From the NCBI GenBank assembly GCA_037576215.1, contig JBANDB010000007.1:3503001-3567000 (forward strand): a stretch of DNA of 64,000 bases, in the 5' to 3' direction. This document shows positions 34,701 to 46,127 of this stretch, in pieces. This DNA is from Armillaria gallica. Its lineage: Eukaryota; Basidiomycota; Agaricomycetes; Agaricales; Physalacriaceae. Each line of letters starts with the position of its first letter. The first letter of the stretch is position 1. Made by a program: the position numbers and the translations under genes. The notes below the pieces were generated by a model. The model did no database searches. It was not told where the DNA came from and saw only the letters and a list, made by a program, of their open reading frames with translations.

Positions 34701-36218
34701 CAACGTAAGCCGTTCATGCTCTATATCCTGAATAAAGATGGCCTCATTGCTACTTTTTCTAGGCTGAGGTTACAGATCAAAGCCTTCGCACATATATTTA
34801 CCATGCCTTCACGTTCTGGGACCGTTTCACCCAATTTTCTGAAAAGTATCGTCGAGTCAACCCTGCATATGTGTACACCCATGCAATGTCCATCTCGCCT
34901 TCCAAAAACGTTATTTGCAGAGACTGGGGGCAAAGCAGTGGTGCCAATGCCCCTTTCAATAAGGAGCGCCTCCTAGCTCTTATACCTTGTACCAGGTTTA
35001 CTGGTGAAAGTGGCAGTTGCTTTACTCTCGAATTGAATATGTTCAAAGGCTCTCGACATATTCAATCCGGGTTCATAGTCCGAAAGCACATGTCCGGGCT
35101 GAGAAAAATGCCATTCTACTCTGGAAGATCTGTCCTGTTCGATGTTGACACGGGGAGGATACTGGACCCATCACCTCTGCTTCCATGCTTCCCCGTTTTG
35201 CAATTTCCCTCCTCCTATAAGGTCTACGAATTTTTTGATGCTAGTGGTCAGATCATCAGGCTCACTGTGCGTTGGAAAACTTATCGCGGAGACGGCCCTG
35301 AGTACTCCTTGAATAGTACACAATATGAAATCATTGAAAGGCACAACAGCAACCCTCAAGACTCGGATGCCATGCTATCTAATGTTGACGATGACGACAA
35401 TTGCAACCATAGAACTGACAACAGTAACACGGAGTCCACGTTCATCTCTATCGCTAATACTCAGACCTCTCGCTGCGACAATTATCTGTTACCTACAATT
35501 GGAGGGTGGGATTGTCCCGTAGTTCAGTATGCGCATGGATTACTCGTCGTTGATAAGCGCTCAGGCTTGATGCTCAAAGTTGAGCCAGGCACTACTGGCT
35601 GCAGGAAATGGATGACCCTTAATGGAGGGGCAAATTGGGTCAATATGTTCGCCGTCATGAAAGATGGATCTCGGTTACTAGGATTGACGGGAGCTACAGG
35701 CAAAATATTGTTGCGAGAGTGGGAAACATCAACAGGTACTCTTTGCTGTGAACGCATATATGGCAGGTCATAGTCTTTTGTCATCCATGATAACGCTGAC
35801 CACCGGGAATATAGATTGCCCTTATTTCCAGTATGGCCAAGGTTTTCCGAGTCATTGCCAAATGTCGCCTGATGGCTCAAAGGTCGCCGTCTCTCAGGGT
35901 TGGAGGTGCTACCAGACATACATATTGGAAATCACGTCTGAATCGAGTGAGGATATCATGGACCTCATGAACACGAGAGACTTGGCGTGGTTTCCTGACA
36001 GCAAGCGAATTGCCTACATTCAAATTTGGCAATGTGAACATGGAATTTGTGATGAATGTTGTGATCTTGTTGTTCAACACCTTGCGAGCGGCCAGATTAC
36101 TACGATTCACCGCTGGTACAATCATGCATATTGCAAGGTCTTGGTCACTCCCGACGGGTCCAGGCTGATTACTCAGGACAACAAGTCATTCAGGACATGG
36201 GATGTCTCGGATTTATAG
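31735..36218 (+). CDS. STAND/NACHT NTPase with C2-like N-terminus and beta-propeller-like C-terminus (copy 1)
   Basis: NLR-like signalling ATPase; in fungi such proteins are tied to non-self recognition and programmed cell death, which is inference here. Exons I read: 31735-31757, 31810-32034, 32083-32198, 32247-32584, 32636-32686, 32741-32936, 32987-33130, 33182-34704, 34763-35735, 35815-36218; introns are about 48-79 bp with GT..AG. A C2-like segment comes first (LPSEWDERSYYLNIFAG), then a helical region, the P-loop WCSGLAGTGKSSL (about 33320), Walker B LVVIIDGLDE (33640) and sensor-like LIVSSRPEDK. The C-terminus (34.8-36.2 kb) has repeated propeller-like phrases (MSPDGSKVAVS, VTPDGSRLITQDN). 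Odd point: in exon 2 the frame has a TGA at 31841-31843 and one base more than copy 2, so the N-terminus may be broken or start later. Confidence 0.75.
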
Positions 36219-36640
36219 TCTTCGTGTGTATTGTAGGATACATTTATGCTTCACTCGCGCTCCCTTAGCCGCCCGATTCCAAAACCACTCAGCACTAACC
36301 TTTTCAAAATCAGTACACAAACATTAAGAAACAAACAAACTGCACGAAGTTCAAAAGTTCAACTGAACGTTGTTGAACATTGCAACGTTGAGCGCTTGCT
36401 GAAGGCGAGGGCTCGTTGTGTTTATGACCACTCTTATTCCTTGAACAAAGAAGAAATGCAGGAGGTGTATTTCCAGTAAATATCTTGGACTTGGACGACG
36501 ACGCGTGTAATAACTCATTACGAGGTATATGGATAACACACCCAGGATCGCAGCGCCAACTTCTCTAGTGGTATTAAATCACTGGAGATTAAGCAGTGGT
36601 TGCTCTGCGTAGGTGTGTAAGCACATGGAAACAAACGAGA
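36219..36640. other. Intergenic, 3' flank of STAND gene 1
   Basis: A 77-codon open stretch at 36246-36479 has no motif and probably is not coding. A run of GTTGAAC-like words lies at 36355-36395. Confidence 0.4.
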
Positions 36641-36644
36641 AGGG

Positions 36645-37175
36645 GTAGAAGACGAACTTGCGGTGTGATACTTTAATGGCAGGGATCTTGACCGTCTTTA
36701 CAGAGACGCGGTTGGCAATGATAGGCTTTGAGAGCGCTGAAAAGATGATTAGCCAACGAGAAAGCTGAAGTATAAATAGAACATTCACTCGTACTCAGAC
36801 TTCTGCTCCTTCTGGTACTCTAACTTTCTGCGCTTAACGGGGAAAAGGTGACGACGGCGCTGGAGACGAATGGAAGTAACAAGACGCTGGATCTTGAGAG
36901 CCTTTGTGTAGGGCTTCGCGTTCTCCTTCCCGACGAACAACATATTTGCAAATACCATCCTCCTTGGACAAGTTGAGCATGTTCGTTGTCCGTTTAGGAA
37001 CGAGGCACTTGGGGAGGGTCAGCCAGGGATTTCTGATTTCGCGTCAGTACAAGTAGAAAAGTGAAAGGAAAAGTGCACACACCAGCCTCTTCCTGCTTCA
37101 CGATGGCCAAAGTCAACATAGCGTTATCCAGGCCCACTAAACATCCACGGACAGACTTTTGCTTCTTGGGAGGGC
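36645..37175 (-). pseudogene. RPS6: Ribosomal protein S6 (eS6) gene fragment, with introns
   Basis: Minus-strand text matches eS6 in order: KKQKSVRGCLVGLDNAM and LAIVKQEEA (37175-37083), intron 37033-37082, [28 protein letters not shown] (about 36930), then after a one-base shift [20 protein letters not shown] and [16 protein letters not shown] (36790), intron 36737-36788, and an IIANRVSVKTVKIPAIK-like tail. The N-terminal half of eS6 is missing. At least two indels (near 37020 and 36905) break the frame. Introns are kept, so the copy came from genomic DNA and not from mRNA. The real RPS6 gene must be elsewhere. A SINE-like repeat abuts its 5' edge. Confidence 0.8.
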
Positions 37176-37265
37176 GCGCGCTCCGATCTCTCTGGCTGGG
37201 AGTTGAACCCAGCTTTCGCAGCGCGCGCTTCGCTGATATGCCAACAGAGAGCTCGGATTACTTCC
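37155..37265 (-). repeat. tRNA-derived SINE-like copy 1
   Basis: On the minus strand CTCTCTG (37251-37245) can pair with CAGAGAG (37194-37188) as a 7-bp acceptor-like stem, and CTGGG-TTCAACT-CCCAG forms a perfect T-arm with a box B (GGTTCAACTCC). The D-arm is too short, so this is tRNA-like and not a tRNA gene. It is followed by GATCGGAGCGCGCGCCCTCCC, which is shared with copy 3. Confidence 0.55.
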
Positions 37266-37589
37266 AGTGTCGCTGATTCCTTGTCGCCATGGTGGTTCGT
37301 TCAGGAAAATGATCCGCGACTGCAAAGTACATGCCGCCTAGGGAGTTTGTAGTGTGAATATTGAATCGATGACCTAAAGCCACAGTCAGCTTCATTTGAA
37401 GAAAACGTCGCGTATTATTAGGCAGGCAAGGGCTCGAAAGGCTCTGAATGGAAGTAGTATGCTTCGTATAGAGACATTGACAGCGGTAAGGTCAATGGCG
37501 GAAAGAACCACTGAGTGCTGCCTGAAATTACCGGGGTATTCGGTGCTCCGAAAATCACTGCGCGGAAGAGGGGTTGTCCAAAAAGCTTC

Positions 37590-37715
37590 ACAACACACGC
37601 CATCCCATGTTGAAGAGGACGTGTGTTACGATCCCTCTTGCAGGGAATTGAACCCAGCTACGGGAAGCGATGAGGCCGCTTCTCCGATATACCATCAGAG
37701 AGTTAATGGCCATCC
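37590..37715 (-). repeat. tRNA-derived SINE-like copy 2
   Basis: Minus strand: box A-like TGATGGTATATCGG, an anticodon-like hairpin AAGCG-GCCTCAT-CGCTT (37655-37671), and box B GGTTCAATTCC. Then AAGAGGGATCG and GGCGTGTGTTG as in copy 3, then a run of T. The acceptor ends do not pair. Confidence 0.55.
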
Positions 37716-38074
37716 AACAATGGACTAGATCACAGCTGACCTATGATGTATGTAAAGGCACCGTCGAAGACGAGAGGGCGGGGCGTAAATTGAGGCTGGT
37801 AGGTTGGAAGCTTGCTGTTCCGATGCAGAGTGTCCAGGGTCAGAACAGGCAGGAAAGGAGCTGAACGAGGAACGCTGAATGAAAAATATAGGATACAGTG
37901 AGCTAGCTGAATGCGAAGCGAAAGGAAGAAGCCTACTCATTCAAATTACATGGCAACACCTCTCGAGAAAATCAAACGTACAGGACCTGAGCTAATTCTG
38001 CCTCATGTTCTTGCAAAGAAGAACTAGACGAAAATGGGACGTCGAGCCGGAGATGAACGAAAGAAAGGATCGCC

Positions 38075-38205
38075 CTGGACAAAAACAACGCGCAACACAC
38101 GCCCTCCCCTCTTAGGGAGGGCGCGCGCTGCGATCCCTCTTGCTGGGAGTCGAACACAGCCTGCGAACGCGTCGCCGATATGAGCTGACAGGATGAGGCT
38201 TCGCT
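38075..38205 (-). repeat. tRNA-derived SINE-like copy 3
   Basis: Minus strand: GCTCATATCGGCGACGCG, box B GTTCGACTCCCAGC, then AAGAGGGATCGCAGCGCGC, a GGGAGGGCGTGTGTTGCGC body and a T-run, matching copies 1 and 2. Same orientation as the others. Confidence 0.55.
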
Positions 38206-39246
38206 GGCATTACATGACGTCGTTTATGTAAACGAACAAGCTCATGAACGCTGTGCCCCATGCCCAGGGTGTACAATACGGAAGAGCGATGGTGAGTCGA
38301 AAGACGGATGGAGAAGTCGTTAGTTGGAAGATAATCGGTAAAGGTGACTTGTTCAACAGCAGGGGTTCATTGATATAGTGGAGAGAATCTCCACAGAGAT
38401 TTTGGATGTCGAACGTTATACGGGAATGCCATCGTGGCCAACTGATAGTCTTGCACGGCTGATGGAGGGAGGGAGGGAGAGAGCGATGTGAGTTGCGAAT
38501 CATATCCAGAAGAGTTCGCAGATAGCCGGTTGCGCATGAGACTCGTACGTCGGTGAGGGAACATGGCGATAAGGAATAATGGCGATCTGAAGCTTGGTGG
38601 AGCTTTTACTACTAGGGAACCCACTATGGGCTAGTTCTATGGGCCACGGTAGAGGGTGTTGGCCGTTCCAGGAAAAGCAAGTCCGATAGAGTTTGCACTC
38701 TTCGCCTCAGATTATGACTATACAAGTCCTCCAAGGAGTAGGCGCCTGTTCTTTCGTTCCATGGACATCAGTCGCAGCTGTTGGGTCCAACTGCGAGGTT
38801 CCTTCAGCCCTGAATCCGCCTGCTTCTCCAGATCCTCCTCCCGCCCTCTGAAATACCATACGCGGATGCATGGGTCGATAGCAAGTTTGAGGAGATCGGA
38901 GGTCTACGAGATTGAGGGTAAGTTCTAGGTTTGTTCGCGGAAGGGAGATATAACCACACATGCACCGTCGCTGGTCAGTCTCACAGACAACCTATACGGG
39001 AAGCTAGTCGATGCGATTACATGACATAGGCGAGTGAGTGCGTGGGCGTCAGGCGGGAAAGCTGGGAGAATCGCAGGTTGATTCCACCAGATAGAATCAG
39101 CTATCAGTGAGTGGTTCATTGTCCATTACAGGAAAACTGATAGTCTGCATCCACGCGTTAATGAAACGAGGATGAGAGACTCGACGATGACGGACTGTAG
39201 AAGATTGGTTTGTTCGTGATGTCGTCCGGAGCGAGGGCCATGGAGA

Positions 39247-41770
39247 ATGAGTGACGCGTCTAAGCCAGGAGTATTGTGATCTCCCAAAACGGGAGCGTTG
39301 AGGCGGCCGAGAAGTGGAAACATACGGAGGTCGCTTGTGGTGGTCGATGTGCGGATACCGGGGCACGGTCCGGAGTCCGAAAATCTGAAATGTCGACTGT
39401 GGGAACACTTTTTGCCATCCTCTCGCTCATCCTCCAACCGCATCGCAGGCGCCATCGTAATCCCACCCGAATCGACCACGACTTCGTTAGACCCTTCCGG
39501 CAATAGACCTCCTCGAAATGCACCACCCTGCCGGCTCTCTCTGGAGTACAATTTCCATGGAGTCTTTGACAGAGCACTCGGATAGCAAGACTAGTATTGT
39601 CTGCTCCCTTGTTGACGTTGGCGTCGGCCACCTTCTGGGAGTCCAGACCAGGTCTTACAGACACGGCTACTCAAGTCACTTTGGGCCAAAGCGAGTGCCG
39701 ACTACCGAGCGACTCATGGCTCTGTCGCTTCTTGGTACGTTATACATTCTCAGGCGCGTATAAGCTGTTGATATAATCTTTAGTATGCACCATCAGTTCA
39801 CTTATCTAGCACGCTCTTTGCACTGTCAACACAGCTCAGCCTAGCCTTATCGATGCTCGGACTCTAGACATTGCTTCCGCAGACTCGACAAGTGTTCTTC
39901 GGCGCTCGAGCTACAGTCCTTCACATAGACCAGGATGGCCACTGAAACTGTGAACCAGAACTTCTGCAACCCGCATGAATGAGCATCTCATTCATCGTGA
40001 GTGCATCGTTGATCTACTGGCATATTTTCATTGACACATTTCTTAGCGGCTTTTGCTCGTCTTAGAGTTCCTCCTTCAGTTAGCCTTCGTCTTCGTGTTC
40101 TTATCAGATCTATGATATCCGATGGTGCCCGCCCGTATGCTTAATTCCGGATCTCATCGTTTTCGGCGTGCGAGGAAGATTAGACTCCATAAGACTTAGG
40201 ATCGCGGAAGGTGTGCTCTCTTTTATACGCACCCCATTCTCTCACTGATTAAGCCATGTCGTTAAGGATACTTGGCTCATGCGTGTCATCAAGGACTTCA
40301 AGAATCAACATTGACTGGTGTACTACGCAGGCCATTCGCACTCGGTTAGTATGTGGCACAGACGGCCAGCTAGTTGGTTCGAGGTGCGTCCATTCTCCCA
40401 TGCATGTTTTCACTTGGAACTAACCCATGCCGCCATGTTGGTAGACTCATCCGTTGCCCATACCTTCATCGACCATACTCACCTTGCCACCGGACGCTAC
40501 CATCGACCTGCAAAGCACGACCATGATGCCTCCTGCAGGACGGCGACGATATGCTCATCTTGCTGAATGACGACAGTTGCGGCGGCACACCACAGAGAGT
40601 CGTCGGAGTCGATGAATGTCCAGGAGGATCGTAGAAATGTCACTGCGCCTGAAGCTTAGAGAGGGCAGACTGAAGTCCGAAAGGGAGTACATAGATTCTG
40701 CGATGGACGTATCTCCAGTGGCGTAACATGATGCTCTACGCGTACAGAATGTTCCGATCGAGAAGATTAGTTTGCTACAGACACATAAGCATACTTGAAT
40801 TGACAATGGGCGGTCGGTCCTCTGAGTATCAGAAAATACGCAAAGAAAGAAGTGTCGGGGATGCGGACCGGATAAACCCGGACTGCCTTGTTGATCAACG
40901 TTGCTTTCACTTCCATTGGCATTCCATCTCCTCAGCCTCTTATGACAGGTCAACCCCTGCTGTACCACCGCTACATTGTATGAGCCTCGTTCAATACCGG
41001 ACAAGGAACCGCAGAGAGAGGAGAAAAACCGAAGTTAGTTCTTCCAACGAGTATGAGCTTCTTTCCGTTCTGTACCGTACGGGACTCGAGATAATCTCGT
41101 ATGAACGCCGCTATTCTGATAACTACGCTGTGGTCTTGACGTCTTTGTAGCTGTCCCTCCGCAATACCTTCAAGCTCTTCAAACCTGGTTGGCGATCGTC
41201 ATTGATGTCCGGGGACCTGAACTTTGAAGGTTCGATGCAGCTGCCTACGCGTTATTGGAAATATTGACCACCTCAGGAACCCAAGGGTGCTCGTCCTCCG
41301 TTTTGGCGAGCTCATCACTGGTCCGGTATATCGAGGTTCATGTTACTTGAATGGACGACTCTCAAAGAAATTCACGATCTTTTTGAAAACCCTACATACC
41401 GCTCTCCTTTCTCAGATTAGCGGCGGTATACTTCACGCTAGGACTGTCCTCGTCGCAGGGTCGTTGAGATCAAAAATGTCAGCCTTGCGCTTCATGCGAC
41501 TTCCACAATTTCGTGTTTCTTCATTTCATCTGTCGGTAAGGAGGCGTTTCTCGCTTCTACTCTTCGTCGATGTCCTTGCCAAGATGTCTGTGGAATAGGT
41601 TATAAAGTGACCTTCGTTGCCGAGGAGTCGACTCCTCTCTTTGCTTCTAAATTTGTTGGCTAGGGGCGGGAGAAAATTATTGCAGCTGCGAGACTTGGCT
41701 GGGATGCCAAGGTGAGTACAGTTTACTACAACCGCGTTTGACGCCGATATCTAGCAATCGATCAAGAGAC
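39247..41770 (+). repeat. Direct duplication block, copy 1
   Basis: Starts at ATGAGTGACGCGTCTAAGCC and matches 43725-47090 in the same orientation in two segments: 39247-40312 with 43725-44793, and 40567-41770 with 46128-47090. By eye it is roughly 75-85% alike with many indels. The part between (40313-40566) differs from the 1.3-kb part in copy 2. It carries the pseudogene noted below. Confidence 0.75.
39500..40035 (+). pseudogene. Unknown gene in duplication block, copy 1 (disrupted)
   Basis: Open frame from about 39518 with VGVGHLLGVQTRSYRHGY; copy 2 has a matching LGVQTRFNSHEF. A GTACGT..TTTAG intron-like stretch follows (39734-39783), then a frame with RTLDIASADSTS, ATRMNEHLIHREC and VDLLAYFH ending with TGA near 40033. 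It is broken by TGA at 39951-39953 where copy 2 has TGG. I do not recognise the family. That the same frame is kept in both copies is the main sign it was coding. Confidence 0.4.
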
Positions 41771-42669
41771 CTGAAGCGCACCAGCACCCCAATCCTCTTA
41801 GATGAGTGCCGAAACTGTGCCCAATAACCTACCGTTTACCAAATGAGCACGTCGACCGGCCTGTCAAGCTCGACCACAGGCTCGATTCCTACACGCCTAA
41901 CACATTAGTCCGGCCCTTATGCGCAACGTCGACTCTGTTCACGTAGCTCGGCGCAGGTAAGCGAGATCTCCCTCGATTCCATTGTTCTCGCTGATGAAGA
42001 GTTTGCAGGTCATCGAACGATAAATGCATGGGACATCGATGAGGTCGTGATGGCAGGTGGTAGGCTTTGACGCGAGGTAACAGGTTTCTGGCGGCGCTTA
42101 GCTCACAGAGTAAGGCGTCGAGGGTGTCGGATTGGGGTCAGACAGCGCACGGGTTGGAGGGAACGAGGATGAATTGACTGAAACAGAAAGGAATTGAAGA
42201 GGAAGAGCGCCGGAATTAATGCTACCAAGGTGAGTTTGTTGGCTTCTCTGGATATAGCCTATCTAACAATTAATAGAGGGTGTCTTGTAAGATGCGCTAC
42301 CGCGGAGAGACTTTGGCCGGCTCGAGTAGGAAGAGTGACGGCGGTATATGTTGGAAGCAGTGGTAAGCACCACGCCTTCCTCTTGAAAATGGAAGGACTA
42401 ATTGAATTCAAAGGCTTAGTCGCAATCTTTCGTCTAATGATAATGTATCAGGTGAGTATAATTCTGTCAACATGGCGGTTTGAGTGCTAATGGAAGGCTT
42501 GAAGGTAGAGAAATAAAAGGCTGCTAAAGGTAAGCGTATCGCTTACCTCTGGGGGCAGCACACTCACATGAAAATTCACAGGTGAATCTCGCACTGAGCT
42601 TGAATGAGACTTGATTGGCGCGGACACGACGCGGATGTGTACATGCAGCGTGGGCGTATGCGGGCAGTG
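41771..42669. other. Intergenic; possible exon remnants
   Basis: Splice-like signals (GTAAGCGAG near 41957; GTGAGTTTG..TTAATAG at about 42230-42279) hint at an old gene, but no coherent protein is readable. Confidence 0.3.
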
Positions 42670-43301
42670 TAGTGATGTGCCGGCTCAGGTTCAAGCCCAG
42701 GCCGGCCGCAAGCCAGCCCCATAAAAGCCCAAGCCGTGCCAGGCCGTAACAACGGCTTTTGAGGGCTCAAGGCCCGGCTTGGTGTTTTCAAAGCCTTAAG
42801 CCGGCCCTGAGCCCCAGGCTTTCTGTATGCATAAGTAAGCAGCTTTGAATCACATATTTCAGTCATATCCAACTCACTCTGCATAGTAGTGATGCTGTGA
42901 TAGCTACCATAGGTAGTAGACACGTTGATTGCAGATCTGCCATGGTATCTTCGTAGCCGGAAGTGGGCACATCACGTCGGCAATAGACTCTAGGTATGAT
43001 GTCATAGTTTCCGAAGCAATAATGACACTTCAAAAGGTGTGTGCTGTCCAAGATGAAGTCAACAGGTTCCCAGTATGTCACTATGCATTGAAGCAATGCT
43101 ATCACTATACTAATATCCATGCTACATTACCCAGCAGGTGTATCTCTACCACCACCAAAAAGCCGGGGCTCAAGCCCAAGCCAGCCTGAGCCGAGCCGTA
43201 TCTGACGGCTTGGGCTGGGCTTGAAGTTCCGATGAGCCCAAGCCAGTGAAAGCCGAGCCCAAGCCAGGGCTTTGAGCCTAAGCCGGGCCGGCACATCACT
43301 A
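42670..43301. mobile_element. hAT-type MITE, 632 bp
   Basis: Flanked exactly by the 8-bp direct repeat GGGCAGTG (42662-42669 and 43302-43309). The ends are perfect inverted repeats for 15 bases (TAGTGATGTGCCGGC). About 140 bases inside each end are arrays of AAGCC/GGCTT words, and the middle is AT-richer. Length, ends and 8-bp duplication fit a non-autonomous hAT element. No transposase is encoded. Confidence 0.9.
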
Positions 43302-43309
43302 GGGCAGTG

Positions 43310-43724
43310 TGCGTGGAGGAAGTCGTGCGCAGGATGGCATGTGCGGATGGAGGGAGTGTGGAGGTCGGGGGGTGTTGTACGCAGCAGGAACAGAGGGAGG
43401 CAGTCAACGGAAGGACGCGCGGTTTTCAGGCAGTTTATAGAGACGAGCAGGTTCTCGGAAGGGACAGTCGGGAATCGGATGCAGGTAGCGAGCCTACATT
43501 CCCGCTACCCGAGCCAACATAGTATTACACGGCAGTGTCCACAACGGCAGGCGTAATCATCGGATATCGAGGGCTTGCACAGTGCACGTTGTGGTCATCA
43601 TCATAATATATAGTCGGAGAGTACATCCGCTTCTATTTAATACGGTAGTCCTTTTCCGGAAGGGGAGCCCCATAAACTCACAGATATCCTGTGTTACCGG
43701 ATTTCGGCAAGTCCACCTGATTTC
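43310..43724. other. Short intergenic segment
   Basis: Continues the sequence interrupted by the MITE. A GC-rich open stretch (43307-43522) has no motif. Confidence 0.4.
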
Positions 43725-44320
43725 ATGAGTGACGCGTCTAAGCCAGGAGTATTATGATCTCCATAAACAGGAGCGTTGAGACGGCTGAGAAGTGGAAAAC
43801 ATACGGAGATGGTCGATGTGCGGATACTGGGACACGGTTCGGAGTCTGAATGTCTGAAAGTAGCTTTTGCCACCCGCGCGCTTATCGACATCCTCTAAGC
43901 ACATCAATGCATCACTGGCGCCATCGCAAATCCACCTGAATTGACCACGACTTCTTCGGACCCTTCCCTCATGCATTAGACCTCGTCAACATGCACCTCT
44001 CTGCCGTCCCTCTCTGGAGTGCAATTTACACAGGGCCTTTGGAAGAGCAACTCGGGTAACGAGACTACTGCCTCCGGACAACCAGTCGTTGCGGATGTTG
44101 GTATCAACCATTATCTGGGAGTGCAAACTAGGTTTAACAGCCACGAATTTTTGAGCCAGAGTGAGTGCCGACCACCGGGTGACTCATGGCTCTGTCGCAT
44201 GAAGACTCTTCTTGGTGCGTTACTCATTCTCAGGGGTTTATGTGCTGTTGATGCAATCTTTAGTATGCATCATCACTTCACCTATCTAGCACGCTCTTTG
44301 CACTGTCAGCACAACTCAAC

Positions 44321-44524
44321 GTGGCCTTGTCGACGCTCGTCGCAACTCGGACTCTAGACATGGCATGCGCAGACTCGACAAGTGCTCTTCGGCTCTCGAG
44401 CTACAATCCTTCACATAGACTAGGACGTCAACTAAAACCATGGCACAGGACCTCCGCAACTCGTATGAAAGGGCATCTCATTCATCGTGAGTGCGTCGTT
44501 GATCTACTGGCATATTTTCATTGA
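44321..44524 (+). CDS. Unknown gene fragment in duplication block, copy 2
   Basis: An open frame of 67 codons, RTLDMACADSTSALRLSSYN..ATRMKGHLIHRECVVDLLAYFH, ending TGA. It corresponds to the frame broken in copy 1. It probably is the last exon of a longer gene beginning near 43990. No domain recognised. Confidence 0.35.
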   Translation: MALSTLVATRTLDMACADSTSALRLSSYNPSHRLGRQLKPWHRTSATRMKGHLIHRECVVDLLAYFH

Positions 44525-44793
44525 CAATTTCTAGGCGATTTTTGCTCGTCTTATCATGGTTCCTCCTCGGTCTTCGTATCTATGATATCCGATGTTGCCC
44601 GCCCGTATGCTTGATTCCGGATCTCATCGTTTTCGGCGCGCAAGGAGGATTGGACTGCATGAGACTTAGGATTTGCAGAAGGTGTGTTCTCTTTTTATAC
44701 ACACCCCATTTTCTCACTGATTAAGCCATGCCGTTCAGGATGCTAGACTCATATACGTGTCATGAATGCGTACTTCAAGAATCGACATTATCC

Positions 44794-46127
44794 GTCGGTA
44801 CACCAGAAGGCGAATCCTGAATGTCCGGGACGACGACTTGGACCAATGGATCTTCCTCGATGACCTGAATCACGGCGATGTCTGCATCAAAGTCATCCCT
44901 GTTCGGTTTCGCATCTCGAAATTTCCCTAACACCGTGATATTCTTCCTCGCCACTCCTCTTCTTCATTGCTGGTTTTCGTCTCACACGTGTTGCGAACTC
45001 GATGCATCTTTTAAGAGTGCTCTCGACCTTGTCTGCTCATCAAGTGACAGCACTTTTCCGTGCCTCCTTTTCGTGACCTAGTCTGCTTCGGCATCTTCAA
45101 AGTCGTTATCAGACGGAATTTTAGAAGGCTGCGCCAGCTTTGACTGGTGACGCCGTCGTTTCGTCGCCAGACTTCAGAACCCATCCAAACTGCGATACTC
45201 AGGGTCGGATCGATCTTTTCTTGGCACCCTAGGAGTGGGACATCGAGCTTATGTACAAGGGACGGCGGTCGTAGTCTCACTCGAAAACTACGCGCGATGG
45301 CTTGAGGAAGGAGATATGGCTCGGTATATCTTTGTGGACTATCGGGCGACGCGACCGGTACACTCGCATCCATGTAAGGTAATTCGACGATTCTCGTGTG
45401 CAAATAAGCTTACACGTCCTTTTGCTACCAGATATTCCGCATCTATATCATGTCGTTTTTGACGACGCGTTCGATGAATATGTTATCCTCAAAGGAAGCG
45501 ATCTATCAATCATCTGTTATCGTAGTTTGTCGAAGGTGTAAGGCCAGTGCCCAGAGTGACTCCCCGTTTGTATCAAAAGTATCGATTTACAGCGAATTTT
45601 TTCTTCGACACCGCTGGTGCATAGATCACGCTCGAAGACGTTACAAATACGGCCTGTCCTTCACCGCTGCCATCACTCAAGAGGTAATCGCTACATGGAT
45701 TTCAAGTATAAATCTGCAAAAAATGGGCGTACTATGACTGATGCCTTTGTAATCTCGGACGTTAGGCCTCGAACCTACTGGACGGCAACATACCATCTCG
45801 CTGCGCATTTATACCGCGAGAGCTTGCAATCGGATGATCGGTGGCGAGCAGGTTAAGAAGGACAAGGATGTACTAACTGCTTATAATGAAGCCTCGAGTG
45901 GGGTAGGATTATGTATCCAGTGATAAATTGCCTCCGAATGTGACCAGTTTGGATGCGCAAAGCCAAAAAGCATACAACATGCGGCCTCTTTCTCTGAAGG
46001 AACGTATATTGCGATCCACTTGGTGATCCGCTACATAGACGCTTCCCCGGTACGCCATCTTCTCCTTAAGAAGGCACCTGCACTGGGTTCTATCGTTCGC
46101 CAAGAGCTGCCACGTTCGTGTAAACCC
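44794..46127 (+). other. Copy-2-specific segment with exon-like pieces of an unknown gene
   Basis: Protein-like pieces on the plus strand: DLDQWIFLDDLNHGDVCIKV (about 44840), VVVSLENYARWLEEGDMARY and IFVDYRATRPVHSHPCK (45265-45375), a GTAATTCG..TACCAG intron-like stretch (about 45380-45431), then HLYHVVFDDAFDEYVILKGS (45440). This reads like a real but unidentified protein; no start or end could be set. Confidence 0.35.

Larger units (their letters stand above)
37266..39246. other. No gene recognised between and after the SINE copies
   Basis: Apart from SINE copies 2 and 3, only short frames on both strands. A GAGGGAGGGAGGGAGAGAG purine run lies at about 38465. Nothing with a recognisable domain. 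Confidence 0.4.

Noticed and set aside
37188..37251. SINE copy 1 as a real tRNA gene
   Set aside because: The acceptor and T-arm pair well, but it is only 64 nt long, lacks a proper D-arm, and has no credible anticodon loop.
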